In this document: positions 14,975 to 22,018 of the stretch, one piece after another
How positions within the stretch are numbered: the first letter of the stretch is position 1
Layout of the letters: each line of letters begins with the position of its first letter
IMG/VR virus record: IMGVR_UViG_3300042868_009078
Span: 1 to 36,803 of that record
Reading direction: 5' to 3' (one strand)
Length of the DNA stretch: 36,803 nucleotides
DNA from: a virus
Notes under the pieces: model-generated
Told to the model about the DNA's origin: nothing
The model's input: only the letters and a program-made list of their open reading frames with translations
The model's database searches: none
Translations under genes and position numbers: made by a program

Positions 14975-16300
14975 ATGAAAGCGAGAACCAAACTACAACT
15001 TCGGGTAACCGAACTAAGTTTAGAGTTGCCTACAATAACTCAAGAACAAGAGAAATGGGCTTTTAAAGAATGTTTGCCTCACAAAGCTTTTGCAAATAAA
15101 TCTAGTGCTTTTTGTTTGGATTGTGGCGAAACCTTCTCCCTTGATTTGATAAATAGAAAACGAGCTACATGCCCAAATTGTCAAACTAAACTATCTGTTG
15201 AGTTTACTAAAAACAGAACACTGCAAGTAATCAACTATTTTGCAATTACTCATGTGGTTGAAGATTTTCAGGTAGTAGAAAATTTTGAATTAGTGGCAAA
15301 CTATAAAAAAGGCATTCCGGTTAAGCGTTATTTAAAACCAATTTTAGAAGATTGGATATTGCCAAACTTAAAAGTACAGAAAATTGGATTAATGCATAAC
15401 ATGCAAGGCTTCTGTGATTCATGGGGTGGTAATTGGGAGGTACGAGAAGAAAAAAAAAGAAGTTGGCAAGGTGCAAAATACGATGTTTATCCAAGGAAGT
15501 ATCACCCTGATTCAAAGTTTAAGCCAGAATACAGAAAGTACGGAATCAATTCAAATTTATCTGGAATAACATTATTTGAAGCCATTAAGCATGTACCTAC
15601 TAATCCAAAATTAGAGACTCTTTTAAAGGCAAAGCAGTATGCATTACTTGGTCAACTTGAATCATATAGAATCGGTAGTTTCTGGCAAACAATAAAAATT
15701 TGCCTTAGAAATAAATACATAGTTCAAGATGCTGCAATCTGGTTTGATTACCTAGATCTTCTTAAATTTTTCAAAAAAGATATCCGGAACGCAAAATTTG
15801 TCTGTCCAAAAAACATCAAGAAGGAGCACGATCTACTTATGAATAAAAAACGTGAGATTCATCGAAATGAAGAAAGAGAGCGCGAAAGGTTGAATGCCAT
15901 TAAGCGTCAAGAATCATTGGAAAAAGCCATTGTGGAATACGTTCAAAGAAATCAACATTTGTTCGATTTGGAATTTAAACAAGGTAACATATCAATACAG
16001 ATTTTGAAAAGCATTGATGAATTCAAAGAAGAAGGGGACGAGCTAAAGCATTGTGTGTTCACAAATGAGTACTATCTAAAAAAAGATTCTTTAATCCTTT
16101 CAGCTCGCGTGAATGGAGTTAGAACCGAAACAATCGAAATCAAAATCCCTTCATTAAAAATTGAGCAATCTAGGGGCTACGATAATAAGCCGTCAAAACA
16201 CAACGATAAGATTCTAGCATTAGTTAGAAAAAACATTTATCAAATCAGAAAAATAGTAATTAACTCCCGGCAAAGAAGCCAAAAAAAAGCAGCAGCTTAA
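14975..16300 (+). CDS. PcfJ-like protein
   Basis: A 441-residue PcfJ-family protein. An N-terminal zinc-ribbon-like module (CLDCGETF then CPNCQTKL, about 48-71) precedes a long region. The C-terminal core has ELKHCVFTNEYYLKKDSLILSA (about 350-375), the conserved PcfJ block, and a basic tail. The charged coiled segment EERERERLNAIKRQ lies before it. Coupled to PcfK by a 2-base gap. The biochemical function is not established. The zinc ribbon suggests nucleic-acid binding. Confidence 0.88.
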   Translation: MKARTKLQLRVTELSLELPTITQEQEKWAFKECLPHKAFANKSSAFCLDCGETFSLDLINRKRATCPNCQTKLSVEFTKNRTLQVINYFAITHVVEDFQVVENFELVANYKKGIPVKRYLKPILEDWILPNLKVQKIGLMHNMQGFCDSWGGNWEVREEKKRSWQGAKYDVYPRKYHPDSKFKPEYRKYGINSNLSGITLFEAIKHVPTNPKLETLLKAKQYALLGQLESYRIGSFWQTIKICLRNKYIVQDAAIWFDYLDLLKFFKKDIRNAKFVCPKNIKKEHDLLMNKKREIHRNEERERERLNAIKRQESLEKAIVEYVQRNQHLFDLEFKQGNISIQILKSIDEFKEEGDELKHCVFTNEYYLKKDSLILSARVNGVRTETIEIKIPSLKIEQSRGYDNKPSKHNDKILALVRKNIYQIRKIVINSRQRSQKKAAA

Positions 16301-16321
16301 AACTTTAAATTTAAATCAATT

Positions 16322-17434
16322 ATGAAATTCATTCTCAACAGCAAACAATTATTAGAGAGACTTCAAGGCCTTAGTGGTGTAATCAACGCAAAAGCAACAA
16401 TTCCAATATTAGATAGTTTTCTTTTCAAAATAGATGGAAACAAATTACAAATAACGGCCTCAGATTTAGAAACAACCATGACAACTGAAATGGTTATTGA
16501 GTCTGAGATGATTGGGAATATCGCAATCGAAGCGAGAATTCTAATAGAAACGCTTAAAACCTTAGCGGAACAACCTTTAACATTTAAAGTCGGTGTAAAC
16601 ACGGTTAAAATCGTTTCAGGTAACGGAGAATATGAAATCCCGTTTCAAGATGGGGAAAGTTATCCAAAAACAGCGGTAATTGAAAATGGATCAGTTACCG
16701 AAATTCCCGAAAAAACACTGCTAAAGGCTATTTCGAAAACAATCTTCGCAACTGGAACCGATGATTTACGACCGGTAATGTGTGGAGTTTTGTTCCAACT
16801 AACAACTGAGAAAGCCACATTTGTAGCTACTGATGCTCACAAGTTGGTTAAGTATGTCAGAAATGATATTAAATCATCTGAAGATGCTGATTTTGTAGTT
16901 CCAAAAAAACCGTTGAATGTTCTTAAGTCTATTTTAGGTAATTCAGATACTCCGGTTACAATTGAATTCAATCAATCGAACGCTGTATTTAAAACTGCAA
17001 ACAATTCTTTGATTTGTAGATTGATTGATCAGAAGTATCCAAACTACGAAGCGGTAATTCCAAAGGAAAATCCAAACGTTTTGACATTGGATAGAGGTAA
17101 GTTTTTGAGCTCGGTTAAATGTGTGGCTATCTTTTCCAACAAAACCACGCATCAAATAAGACTAGCAATCAAAGGCAACGAATTGAATCTTTCGGCTCAG
17201 GATGTTGATTATTCCAATAGGGCCGACGAAAGAATGAGCTGCAACTTTGAGGGCAACGATATGGAAATCGGTTTTAATTCCAGATTCCTTACTGAGATGC
17301 TTTCAAACATTCAATCTGATGAGGTTCAGCTTGCAATGTCAATGCCAAATAGAGCGGGAATTTTAACCCCGATTGATGGCCTTGAAACCGATGAATCTTT
17401 ACTTATGCTGGTTATGCCAGTAATGCTAAAATAA
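16322..17434 (+). CDS. dnaN: DNA polymerase III beta subunit (sliding clamp)
   Basis: A 370-residue full-length beta clamp: MKFILNSKQLLERLQGLSGVI at the start, three clamp domains, the RPVMCGVLFQ and TDAHKLVKY segments in domain 2, and an LVMPVML end typical of DnaN. It would form the dimeric ring that holds polymerase on DNA. Phage-encoded clamps support a host-polymerase-based or dedicated replisome. Overlaps the next gene by one base (TAATG). Confidence 0.96.
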   Translation: MKFILNSKQLLERLQGLSGVINAKATIPILDSFLFKIDGNKLQITASDLETTMTTEMVIESEMIGNIAIEARILIETLKTLAEQPLTFKVGVNTVKIVSGNGEYEIPFQDGESYPKTAVIENGSVTEIPEKTLLKAISKTIFATGTDDLRPVMCGVLFQLTTEKATFVATDAHKLVKYVRNDIKSSEDADFVVPKKPLNVLKSILGNSDTPVTIEFNQSNAVFKTANNSLICRLIDQKYPNYEAVIPKENPNVLTLDRGKFLSSVKCVAIFSNKTTHQIRLAIKGNELNLSAQDVDYSNRADERMSCNFEGNDMEIGFNSRFLTEMLSNIQSDEVQLAMSMPNRAGILTPIDGLETDESLLMLVMPVMLK

Positions 17435-17661
17435 TGATTCCACATGTTGATGACTGCTATTTCTACAGCAGAAAAGACAATGTAATTATTGCAAATCTTA
17501 CCGACGGTCAACAAGTTCCGTTGGTAAGATTAAAGCAAAATTTTATCGATGTAACGGTTTTGGAAGGTCAAGGCTTTGACTACATGAAGCGATACATGCA
17601 GATGTTCCCGAACTTATGGGAACTTATTGAAAAAGAACAATCACAACTAACTTTATTTTAA
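17434..17661 (+). CDS. small hypothetical protein after the sliding clamp
   Basis: A 75-residue protein. The pattern VDDCYFYSRKDNVIIANL...NFIDVTVLEGQGFDYMKRYMQMFPNLWELIEK suggests a small beta domain followed by an amphipathic helix. The tail QSQLTLF is a plausible beta-clamp-binding motif (Q-x-x-L-x-L-F). It is coupled to dnaN at its start and to the PP-loop gene at its end by one-base overlaps. A clamp-interacting role is inferred. Confidence 0.65.
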   Translation: MIPHVDDCYFYSRKDNVIIANLTDGQQVPLVRLKQNFIDVTVLEGQGFDYMKRYMQMFPNLWELIEKEQSQLTLF

Positions 17662-18515
17662 TGGCAACGGTAAATAGTTTATCAGGTGGCAAAACCAGCT
17701 CATATTTAGCAGTTCATCATCCAGCGGATGTTGAAATTTTTGCGATGGTTTGCATTGATGACCATAACGCTGGAAGGTGGTTAAAACACAACAAGAAGTT
17801 ACTGCAATATGCGAATGATAAACTTGAAAAGTTCATTCCAGTTTTTGGAGAATTCAAAGCTACTTCAGAAGATCCCATTATTATCCAAACTATGATGCAG
17901 CTAGAGCAAAAGATTGGTAAAGAAATTACATGGGTTCGTGGAAAGTCATTTGAGAAAATGATATCGGACCATGGAGCACTACCAAATCAAGCATGGAGAT
18001 TTTGCACAACTGATTTAAAACTCATTCCCATTTTCGAGCATTGCTACATGAATTATGGCGAAGATGTGAAAATGAGATTGGGCATTCGTTGGGATGAAGC
18101 CGAACGAGCCGAAACGATTATCAATGATTTTAAATTCCCATTTTCCTGCAATTTACATTTACAAAAAAGACAAAATTGGAAAACCGTCGAATGGAGAAAT
18201 GTAGAATACCCGCTTATAGATCAAAAAGCTACCAACTACAAAATAAATGAATATTGGAAAACAGAAAATATCATTTTCCCAGATGATAGTAATTGCGCCA
18301 ATTGCTTCTGGAAAGATTTTCAACAGTTACGCAAAAACTTCGAAAGCGAAAGAACTAGGCCAATAATGCAATGGGCTATGATTCAAGAAGTCATTAAAGA
18401 CAAAACTTTTAAAAAAGAAATGACTCTTTTGGAAACTGAAAAAATCGGAATTCAACAGGGCTTCAATTTTGGAACTGGAGCCGAAGGATGTAAGTCTGGA
18501 TGGTGTAGAGGTTAA
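17661..18515 (+). CDS. PP-loop ATPase of the PAPS reductase family with Fe-S-type cysteines
   Basis: A 284-residue protein. The PP-loop SGGKTSS (8-14) binds ATP. RFCTTDLK (113-120) is the family signature. Cysteines 115, 212, 215 (CANC), 277 and 282 (GCKSGWC) could hold an Fe-S cluster. Family members reduce PAPS, or make thio-modified DNA (DndC-like) or tRNA. No assimilatory sulfur genes are adjacent, so a nucleic-acid modification role is more likely than sulfate reduction. Starts in a one-base overlap with the preceding gene. Confidence 0.85.
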   Translation: MATVNSLSGGKTSSYLAVHHPADVEIFAMVCIDDHNAGRWLKHNKKLLQYANDKLEKFIPVFGEFKATSEDPIIIQTMMQLEQKIGKEITWVRGKSFEKMISDHGALPNQAWRFCTTDLKLIPIFEHCYMNYGEDVKMRLGIRWDEAERAETIINDFKFPFSCNLHLQKRQNWKTVEWRNVEYPLIDQKATNYKINEYWKTENIIFPDDSNCANCFWKDFQQLRKNFESERTRPIMQWAMIQEVIKDKTFKKEMTLLETEKIGIQQGFNFGTGAEGCKSGWCRG

Positions 18516-18571
18516 ATCAAAATAATTAAAAAATAGCCTTGGACGGGCTTTGTAAAATCCACCCCATGTTT

Positions 18572-18748
18572 ATGGAAAACATAGAAAAATTAGAAGTATT
18601 GGTTTCAGAAGCAAGGCTTGAAGCAACTAAGTTTTACGAGAAAGGAAACAAAACCGCTGGAACTAGATTAAGAGCTAAAATGGCCGAAATAACAGTTCTA
18701 TGCAAATCAGTGAGAGCAGATGTTTCTACAATCAAAAATGCTGTTTAA
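18572..18748 (+). CDS. histone H1-like (Hc1-type) small protein
   Basis: A 58-residue protein from ATG 18572 (MENIEKLEVLVSEARLEATKFYEKGNKTAGTRLRAKM...). The GNKTAGTRLR block and overall length match the Hc1-like histone H1 proteins of Bacteroidota. A longer frame from TTG 18539 or ATG 18566 is possible, but the added residues do not resemble the family. Such proteins bind DNA non-specifically and may compact it. Followed by an intrinsic terminator. Confidence 0.75.
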   Translation: MENIEKLEVLVSEARLEATKFYEKGNKTAGTRLRAKMAEITVLCKSVRADVSTIKNAV

Positions 18749-18753
18749 AAACC

Positions 18754-18784
18754 AAAAGCCTGCCATTAATTTGGTAGGCTTTTT
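18754..18784 (+). terminator. intrinsic terminator
   Basis: AAAAGCCTGCCA (18754-18765) pairs with TGGTAGGCTTTT (18772-18783), one G-T pair, then a short T-run. It ends transcription after the Hc1-like gene. Confidence 0.85.
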
Positions 18785-18799
18785 AAAACTTTTTTAGCA

Positions 18800-18955
18800 A
18801 TGGACATTCACTCAGAAGAACATCGAAACTACCATCTTAGACGCGAAAACAGAAATTTAAGGTCAAAGAAATACATTTTAAAACGGCTGTTATTGGTATT
18901 CGCGCTTATCGCAATACTTGAATTTATCACATTAATTTTTATTCACATCAAATGA
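18800..18955 (+). CDS. 51-aa single-pass membrane protein
   Basis: The frame from ATG 18800 gives MDIHSEEHRNYHLRRENRN..., a basic cytoplasmic part, then a transmembrane helix (about 29-48, LLLVFALIAILEFITLIFI). It overlaps the ASCH gene by ATGA, showing coupling. No family recognised. Confidence 0.6.
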   Translation: MDIHSEEHRNYHLRRENRNLRSKKYILKRLLLVFALIAILEFITLIFIHIK

Positions 18956-19365
18956 AAGCATTATCAATAAAACAACCGTGGGCAAGTTTAATCGCTCATG
19001 GTATCAAGGACATCGAGAACCGAACTTGGAAAACAAAGTATCGAGGTAAGATTTATATTCATGCTTGTCAAAATCTCCCGAAAGATCATTGGGGTTTATT
19101 GAATCCATTACAGTATCGTAAAGCGATGGATTTTATAATTGACAATAATGATCCTGTTTTACAATTAGGTGCCATCATCGGCGAGGTTGAAATCATTGAT
19201 TGTGTTATCAATCATCCGAGTATTTGGGCCGAAAAAACAACTTTGTTAGAGCCAAGTCTTGAAAAAACAATCTACAACTGGGTACTTGCAAATCCAACCC
19301 TCTACGACAAACCAATTCTAAACGTAAAAGGCAAACTTTCTTTCTGGGAGCCAGAACTTAAATAA
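18952..19365 (+). CDS. ASCH-domain protein
   Basis: A 137-residue single-domain ASCH protein: ALSIKQPWASLIAHGIKDIENRTW at the start is diagnostic, with RGKIYIHAC (about 31-39) and GAIIGEVEIIDC (about 63-75) completing the beta barrel. ASCH proteins are related to PUA domains and bind RNA. Some deacetylate N4-acetylcytidine. Phage copies are common and may act on modified RNA or in transcription control. Translationally coupled to the upstream membrane protein. Confidence 0.9.
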   Translation: MKALSIKQPWASLIAHGIKDIENRTWKTKYRGKIYIHACQNLPKDHWGLLNPLQYRKAMDFIIDNNDPVLQLGAIIGEVEIIDCVINHPSIWAEKTTLLEPSLEKTIYNWVLANPTLYDKPILNVKGKLSFWEPELK

Positions 19366-19371
19366 ATCCGA

Positions 19372-19608
19372 ATGAAAAATAAAATACAGCAAACTGCCAA
19401 GTTTCAAGAAATGGTTAAAAAAACACCATTCTTAAAAACTACCTACCTAAGCCCTGAAAATGTCAGATACATCACTGAATTAGTTGGTCAATGCGAAAGG
19501 CTCGGACGGGATTACCTGAACGATAAGAAAATCAACAAAAGAGATTTGGATATTGTTGACGAAATCGTTCAAATTAATTTAAATGAAAAATCAACCCTTA
19601 AAAATTAG
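19372..19608 (+). CDS. small hypothetical protein
   Basis: A 78-residue, basic, mostly helical protein (MKNKIQQTAKFQEMVKKTPF...YITELVGQCERLGRDYLNDKK). It begins 6 bases after the ASCH gene and ends 3 bases before the next. No family recognised. Confidence 0.6.
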   Translation: MKNKIQQTAKFQEMVKKTPFLKTTYLSPENVRYITELVGQCERLGRDYLNDKKINKRDLDIVDEIVQINLNEKSTLKN

Positions 19609-19611
19609 ATT

Positions 19612-19938
19612 ATGAAAACAGGAATAGAATTGATTACAGAAGAAAGAGAGAAGCAAATCTCGAAACACGGATTTACTGGCGAGCATCATGCTCAACATGC
19701 AGAATGGTATGATGAAGGTCAACTTATTGAAGCCGCTCATAAACTAAGTTTTGCAATTGCGAAAGATGAAGTTCCTAAAAATTGGGACTTAGAATGGTTT
19801 CAAAACTTATGCAATAGACCGCATAAAGAAAGACTTGTAATTGCTGGAGCTTTAATCGCTTCTGAAATTGACAGGATGAATGAAATCCAAATAAACAGTT
19901 TAGAAAAAAACAACTTCTCTTTTGAAACGGGAGTTTAA
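19612..19938 (+). CDS. phage protein with ITEERxKQIxKHGF motif
   Basis: A 108-residue protein. LITEEREKQISKHGFTGEHHAQH at residues 7-29 is the hallmark of a small uncharacterised family common in phages, with a later PHKERLVIAGALIASEIDR block. Members look like all-helical, MazG-like proteins, which would fit a nucleotide-pyrophosphohydrolase role. That function is inference. It overlaps nothing essential and precedes the exported protein at 19952. Confidence 0.75.
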   Translation: MKTGIELITEEREKQISKHGFTGEHHAQHAEWYDEGQLIEAAHKLSFAIAKDEVPKNWDLEWFQNLCNRPHKERLVIAGALIASEIDRMNEIQINSLEKNNFSFETGV

Positions 19939-19951
19939 CACAATTGAAATC

Positions 19952-20413
19952 ATGAAAAAATTATTTTTATTATTGCTTTTATTGCCTTTACTAGCAATTA
20001 GCCAGAACAAAGTTGGAATCAACACTCAAACTCCTAGAGCGACTTTAGAAGTTAACGGGGATGTAATGCTTAAGGCAGAAATTGGAACCGTAACAGATAC
20101 CATTCTCGTTATTAGAGAGGGCAAAGTTTACAAAGTTCCAGCATCTTATTACCAATACACCCCTCCAACAAATTGCCCTTTATTAGTTACGGGAGCTGGT
20201 CAAAGTACAGGTTATTATCTTAAATTTCAATCAGCCGTTCCAATTGTAAATCCTAATCAAACATTAGTCATTCAGGGCAAAGTATTTCAACCAGCGGGAA
20301 CGTGGGTAGCGGGTAATACTTATTTCTACAGCTACACAAATACGAGCGGACAACCTTTAAATATCAATCAACCTTTTACTGTGAACTTTACGGGACAACA
20401 GTGTAATTATTAA
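19952..20413 (+). CDS. exported protein with N-terminal adhesin/fibre-like repeat
   Basis: A 153-residue protein from ATG 19952, with a strong signal peptide (KKLFLLLLLLPLLAIS, cut near SQ). The mature start NKVGINTQTPRATLEVNGDVML is the repeat found at the start of many Bacteroidota surface and fibre proteins. The rest is Gly/Thr/Pro/aromatic-rich. An upstream start at 19922 would bury the signal peptide and is unlikely. Probably changes the host surface or is a secreted effector. Confidence 0.75.
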   Translation: MKKLFLLLLLLPLLAISQNKVGINTQTPRATLEVNGDVMLKAEIGTVTDTILVIREGKVYKVPASYYQYTPPTNCPLLVTGAGQSTGYYLKFQSAVPIVNPNQTLVIQGKVFQPAGTWVAGNTYFYSYTNTSGQPLNINQPFTVNFTGQQCNY

Positions 20414-20420
20414 AAACTAT

Positions 20421-20440
20421 AGTGGTCAAATTCGACCACT
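20421..20440 (+). terminator. 7-bp hairpin between the two exported-protein genes
   Basis: AGTGGTC (20421-20427) pairs perfectly with GACCACT (20434-20440) around loop AAATTC. Only TT follows, so termination would be weak. It may act as an mRNA processing or stability element before the gene at 20458. Confidence 0.4.
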
Positions 20441-20457
20441 TTAAAAAACTTAAGAAA

Positions 20458-20916
20458 ATGAAAAAACTATTATTAATGCTATTAGTTACGGGAGTAACTT
20501 TTGCACAGTACAATAACAAAATCAACTTTAATTTATTAGTTGATAAAACCGCCCACATGGTCGCAGAAGTCGAAGGAATGGAAGGGAAGATGTATTTCAA
20601 ACAGTCTTTGGAATATGCCCCAAACATCGAAGGTGGTTATTTGGCAACCGGAACCGCCGTTGGATTTAGCACGGAACTTGGAATGTTTCAGCACTACAGG
20701 ATTTACACAGCTCCGAAGCTTCAATTTATTTTACGTGGTGGAAATGTTTACCCGTCAGCTGGTTTTGAATTAGGAATAGATAAAACTTTTGATTCAGGAT
20801 TTATTATAGGAATTCGTGGAACCTACGATTATCGTTCGGACTTTCAATACTGGGATAAGTTTGCAGCCGAATGGAGACCAAGTGGATTTGTGAAAATTGG
20901 ATGGAGAATACGATAA
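20458..20916 (+). CDS. outer-membrane beta-barrel-like exported protein
   Basis: A 152-residue protein from ATG 20458 with a signal peptide (KKLLLMLLVTGVTFAQ). The mature part alternates short aromatic and polar strands (GYLATGTAVGFSTELGMF, LQFILRGGNVYPSAGFELGI, FIIGIRGTYDYR) and ends in a final strand (PSGFVKIGWRIR), as in small 8-strand barrels. It may modify the outer membrane of infected or lysogenic cells. The GTG at 20422 is rejected as start because the signal peptide would be internal. Confidence 0.75.
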   Translation: MKKLLLMLLVTGVTFAQYNNKINFNLLVDKTAHMVAEVEGMEGKMYFKQSLEYAPNIEGGYLATGTAVGFSTELGMFQHYRIYTAPKLQFILRGGNVYPSAGFELGIDKTFDSGFIIGIRGTYDYRSDFQYWDKFAAEWRPSGFVKIGWRIR

Positions 20917-20935
20917 CTTTTTTTAACTTCATTTT

Positions 20936-20977
20936 GTAATAATAAATATAACTAAGTTGTAATATTTATTACATTTG
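20936..20977 (+). promoter_or_regulatory. terS promoter with GTAATA/TATTAC palindrome
   Basis: GTAATA at 20936-20941 and the palindrome GTAATATTTATTAC at 20959-20972 overlap the -7 element TACATTTG (20970-20977). The last 14 bases plus T match the promoter at 13004-13017. Transcription would start near 20981-20983, right at the terS ATG. Confidence 0.65.
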
Positions 20978-20981
20978 TTTT

Positions 20982-21593
20982 ATGGATATGAAACTAACAA
21001 TCAAGCAAGAAGCATTTTGTCAAGCGTATGTACGTTTGGGGGATAAGTCAGCTGCTTATCGTGAGGCTTACAACTGCTCTAGGTTGAAAGATAAATCCAT
21101 TCATGAACTTGCATGTAAGCTATCAACTAACGTCAAGGTAACCGCAAGGATAGAAGAGCTTCAAGCTAAGGTTTCAAAGATTGCTGAAAAGAAGTTTAAT
21201 ATTACAGCAACTGAAATGCTTCGACACTTGAACATTCTTCGCCAGTCTCGAATTGATGAATATGTTGAGTATTATGAATTTGATGTAACCAAAACCGAAA
21301 CAACCGGAACTGGCAAGAATAAAGTCACATCTACAACGACCGAACGCAAAACCGAAATCAGGTTTAAGACTTTCGACAAATTAACTCCAGAGCAGTTGAT
21401 GTGTATTGAAAGCATAAAGCAAAACCGATACGGTGAAATTGAGTTGAAGCTTCACGGCAAAGAGTGGACCATCGAGAAGATCAATAAGCACATTGGCTTC
21501 TACGAAAAGGACAACGAACAAAAGAACTCCATCTTATCTGCTGAAGACAAAGAGAAACGTATTGCCGAACTAAAAGCTAAATTACTCAAGTAG
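20982..21593 (+). CDS. terS: terminase small subunit
   Basis: A 203-residue Terminase_2-type small subunit. The N-terminal helix-turn-helix region (LTIKQEAFCQAYVRLGDKSAAYREAYN) and the following helical block recognise packaging sites, and the C-terminal helices would oligomerise. ATG 20982 and ATG 20988 (MDMK) are both possible starts. The promoter -7 element ends only 5 bases before the first, so the mRNA is probably leaderless. TerL is 1470 bases away, past the RNA island, rather than adjacent. Confidence 0.88.
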   Translation: MDMKLTIKQEAFCQAYVRLGDKSAAYREAYNCSRLKDKSIHELACKLSTNVKVTARIEELQAKVSKIAEKKFNITATEMLRHLNILRQSRIDEYVEYYEFDVTKTETTGTGKNKVTSTTTERKTEIRFKTFDKLTPEQLMCIESIKQNRYGEIELKLHGKEWTIEKINKHIGFYEKDNEQKNSILSAEDKEKRIAELKAKLLK

Positions 21594-21612
21594 TTTATTT
21601 TAAATCTAAATA

Positions 21613-21649
21613 GTAATATTATTTATTAATTTGTTAGAAAATTTATTAC
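21613..21649 (+). promoter_or_regulatory. partial GTAATA/TATTAC operator before the RNA island
   Basis: GTAATA (21613-21618) and TATTAC (21644-21649) are present but 25 bases apart, and the -7-like TACTTTTA (21647-21654) lacks the final G. This is a weaker version of the promoters at 13009 and 20970, and could drive the small RNA that follows. Confidence 0.35.
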
Positions 21650-21654
21650 TTTTA

Positions 21655-21740
21655 TAACCTATTAAAAATTAACTAAACGATTTAGTCATGAAGTAATTTC
21701 AAACAATCTAAAAGCTGTTCAGATATGAATGGCTTTTTTT
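21655..21740 (+). ncRNA. candidate small terminated RNA upstream of the tRNA cluster
   Basis: Downstream of the weak promoter-like site lie a 6-bp hairpin (ACTAAA 21672-21677 with TTTAGT 21681-21686, tight CGA loop), a two-codon ATG AAG TAA at 21688-21696, and an intrinsic terminator. No larger frame exists. A short transcript of about 85 nt is the simplest reading. The start point is approximate. Confidence 0.4.
21710..21740 (+). terminator. intrinsic terminator
   Basis: AAAAGCTGTTCA (21710-21721) pairs with TGAATGGCTTTT (21726-21737) over loop GATA (two G-T pairs), followed by T-rich sequence to 21740. It separates the terS transcript from the tRNA cluster. Confidence 0.8.
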
Positions 21741-21745
21741 AAAAC

Positions 21746-21868
21746 GGGGAAGTAGCTCAGTAGGATAGAGCGCTTAACGTGTCTGTAGGGGAAGCTTTGA
21801 AAAGTCTAGGAAAGTAAAAGCACCGTAAAGCACTACAGAGGTCAGCGGTTCGATCCCGTTCTTCTCCA
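21746..21868 (+). tRNA. tRNA-like RNA with expanded anticodon domain (isotype unclear)
   Basis: Canonical parts: acceptor GGGGAAG (21746-21752) with CTTCTCC (21861-21867), D-arm GCTC (21755-21758) with GAGC (21768-21771), a 4-base variable segment GGTC before the T-stem, T-stem AGCGG (21844-21848) with CCGTT (21856-21860) and loop TTCGATC, then ACA. In place of a 17-nt anticodon arm there is a 10-nt linker (21772-21781) and a 7-bp stem, TCTGTAG (21782-21788) with CTACAGA (21833-21839), closing a 44-nt loop. The acceptor sequence GGGGAAG recurs at 21788-21794. It could be an intron-containing tRNA, a decayed tRNA, or a tRNA mimic. The anticodon cannot be assigned. Confidence 0.55.
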
Positions 21869-21870
21869 CA

Positions 21871-22018
21871 AATAAAGCATATTTACCCTGCAATAAGTGT
21901 AATGATTGGGGATAGTCAGGTAATACCCAGTTTGCCAAAGGACACGGCATATATTCTGCGAGCCGAAATGCGAAGAAGTCCAAAGTGTAGGTTGACAGCT
22001 CGGAAAGACGGGCAACAT
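21871..22018 (+). other. spacer in the tRNA-like cluster with local hairpins
   Basis: About 148 bases with no gene. Local pairings: TGGG with CCCA around 21917-21931, GGAC (21940-21943) with GTCC (21978-21981) enclosing CGGC with GCCG, and a hairpin from 21991 (GTTG...GGGCAAC). No acceptor-like 7-bp pair plus T-loop was found, so I do not call a tRNA here. Confidence 0.35.

Noticed and set aside
18539-18571. Extended start (TTG 18539) for the Hc1-like protein
   Set aside because: The added residues do not fit the family, and ATG 18572 gives its usual length.
21746-21868. Group I or group II intron in the tRNA-like gene
   Set aside because: The insert is below 60 nt, far too short for a self-splicing intron, and no conserved intron core is seen.
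21871-22018. A further tRNA between the first two
   Set aside because: No 7-bp acceptor pair with a TTCGA T-loop could be found.
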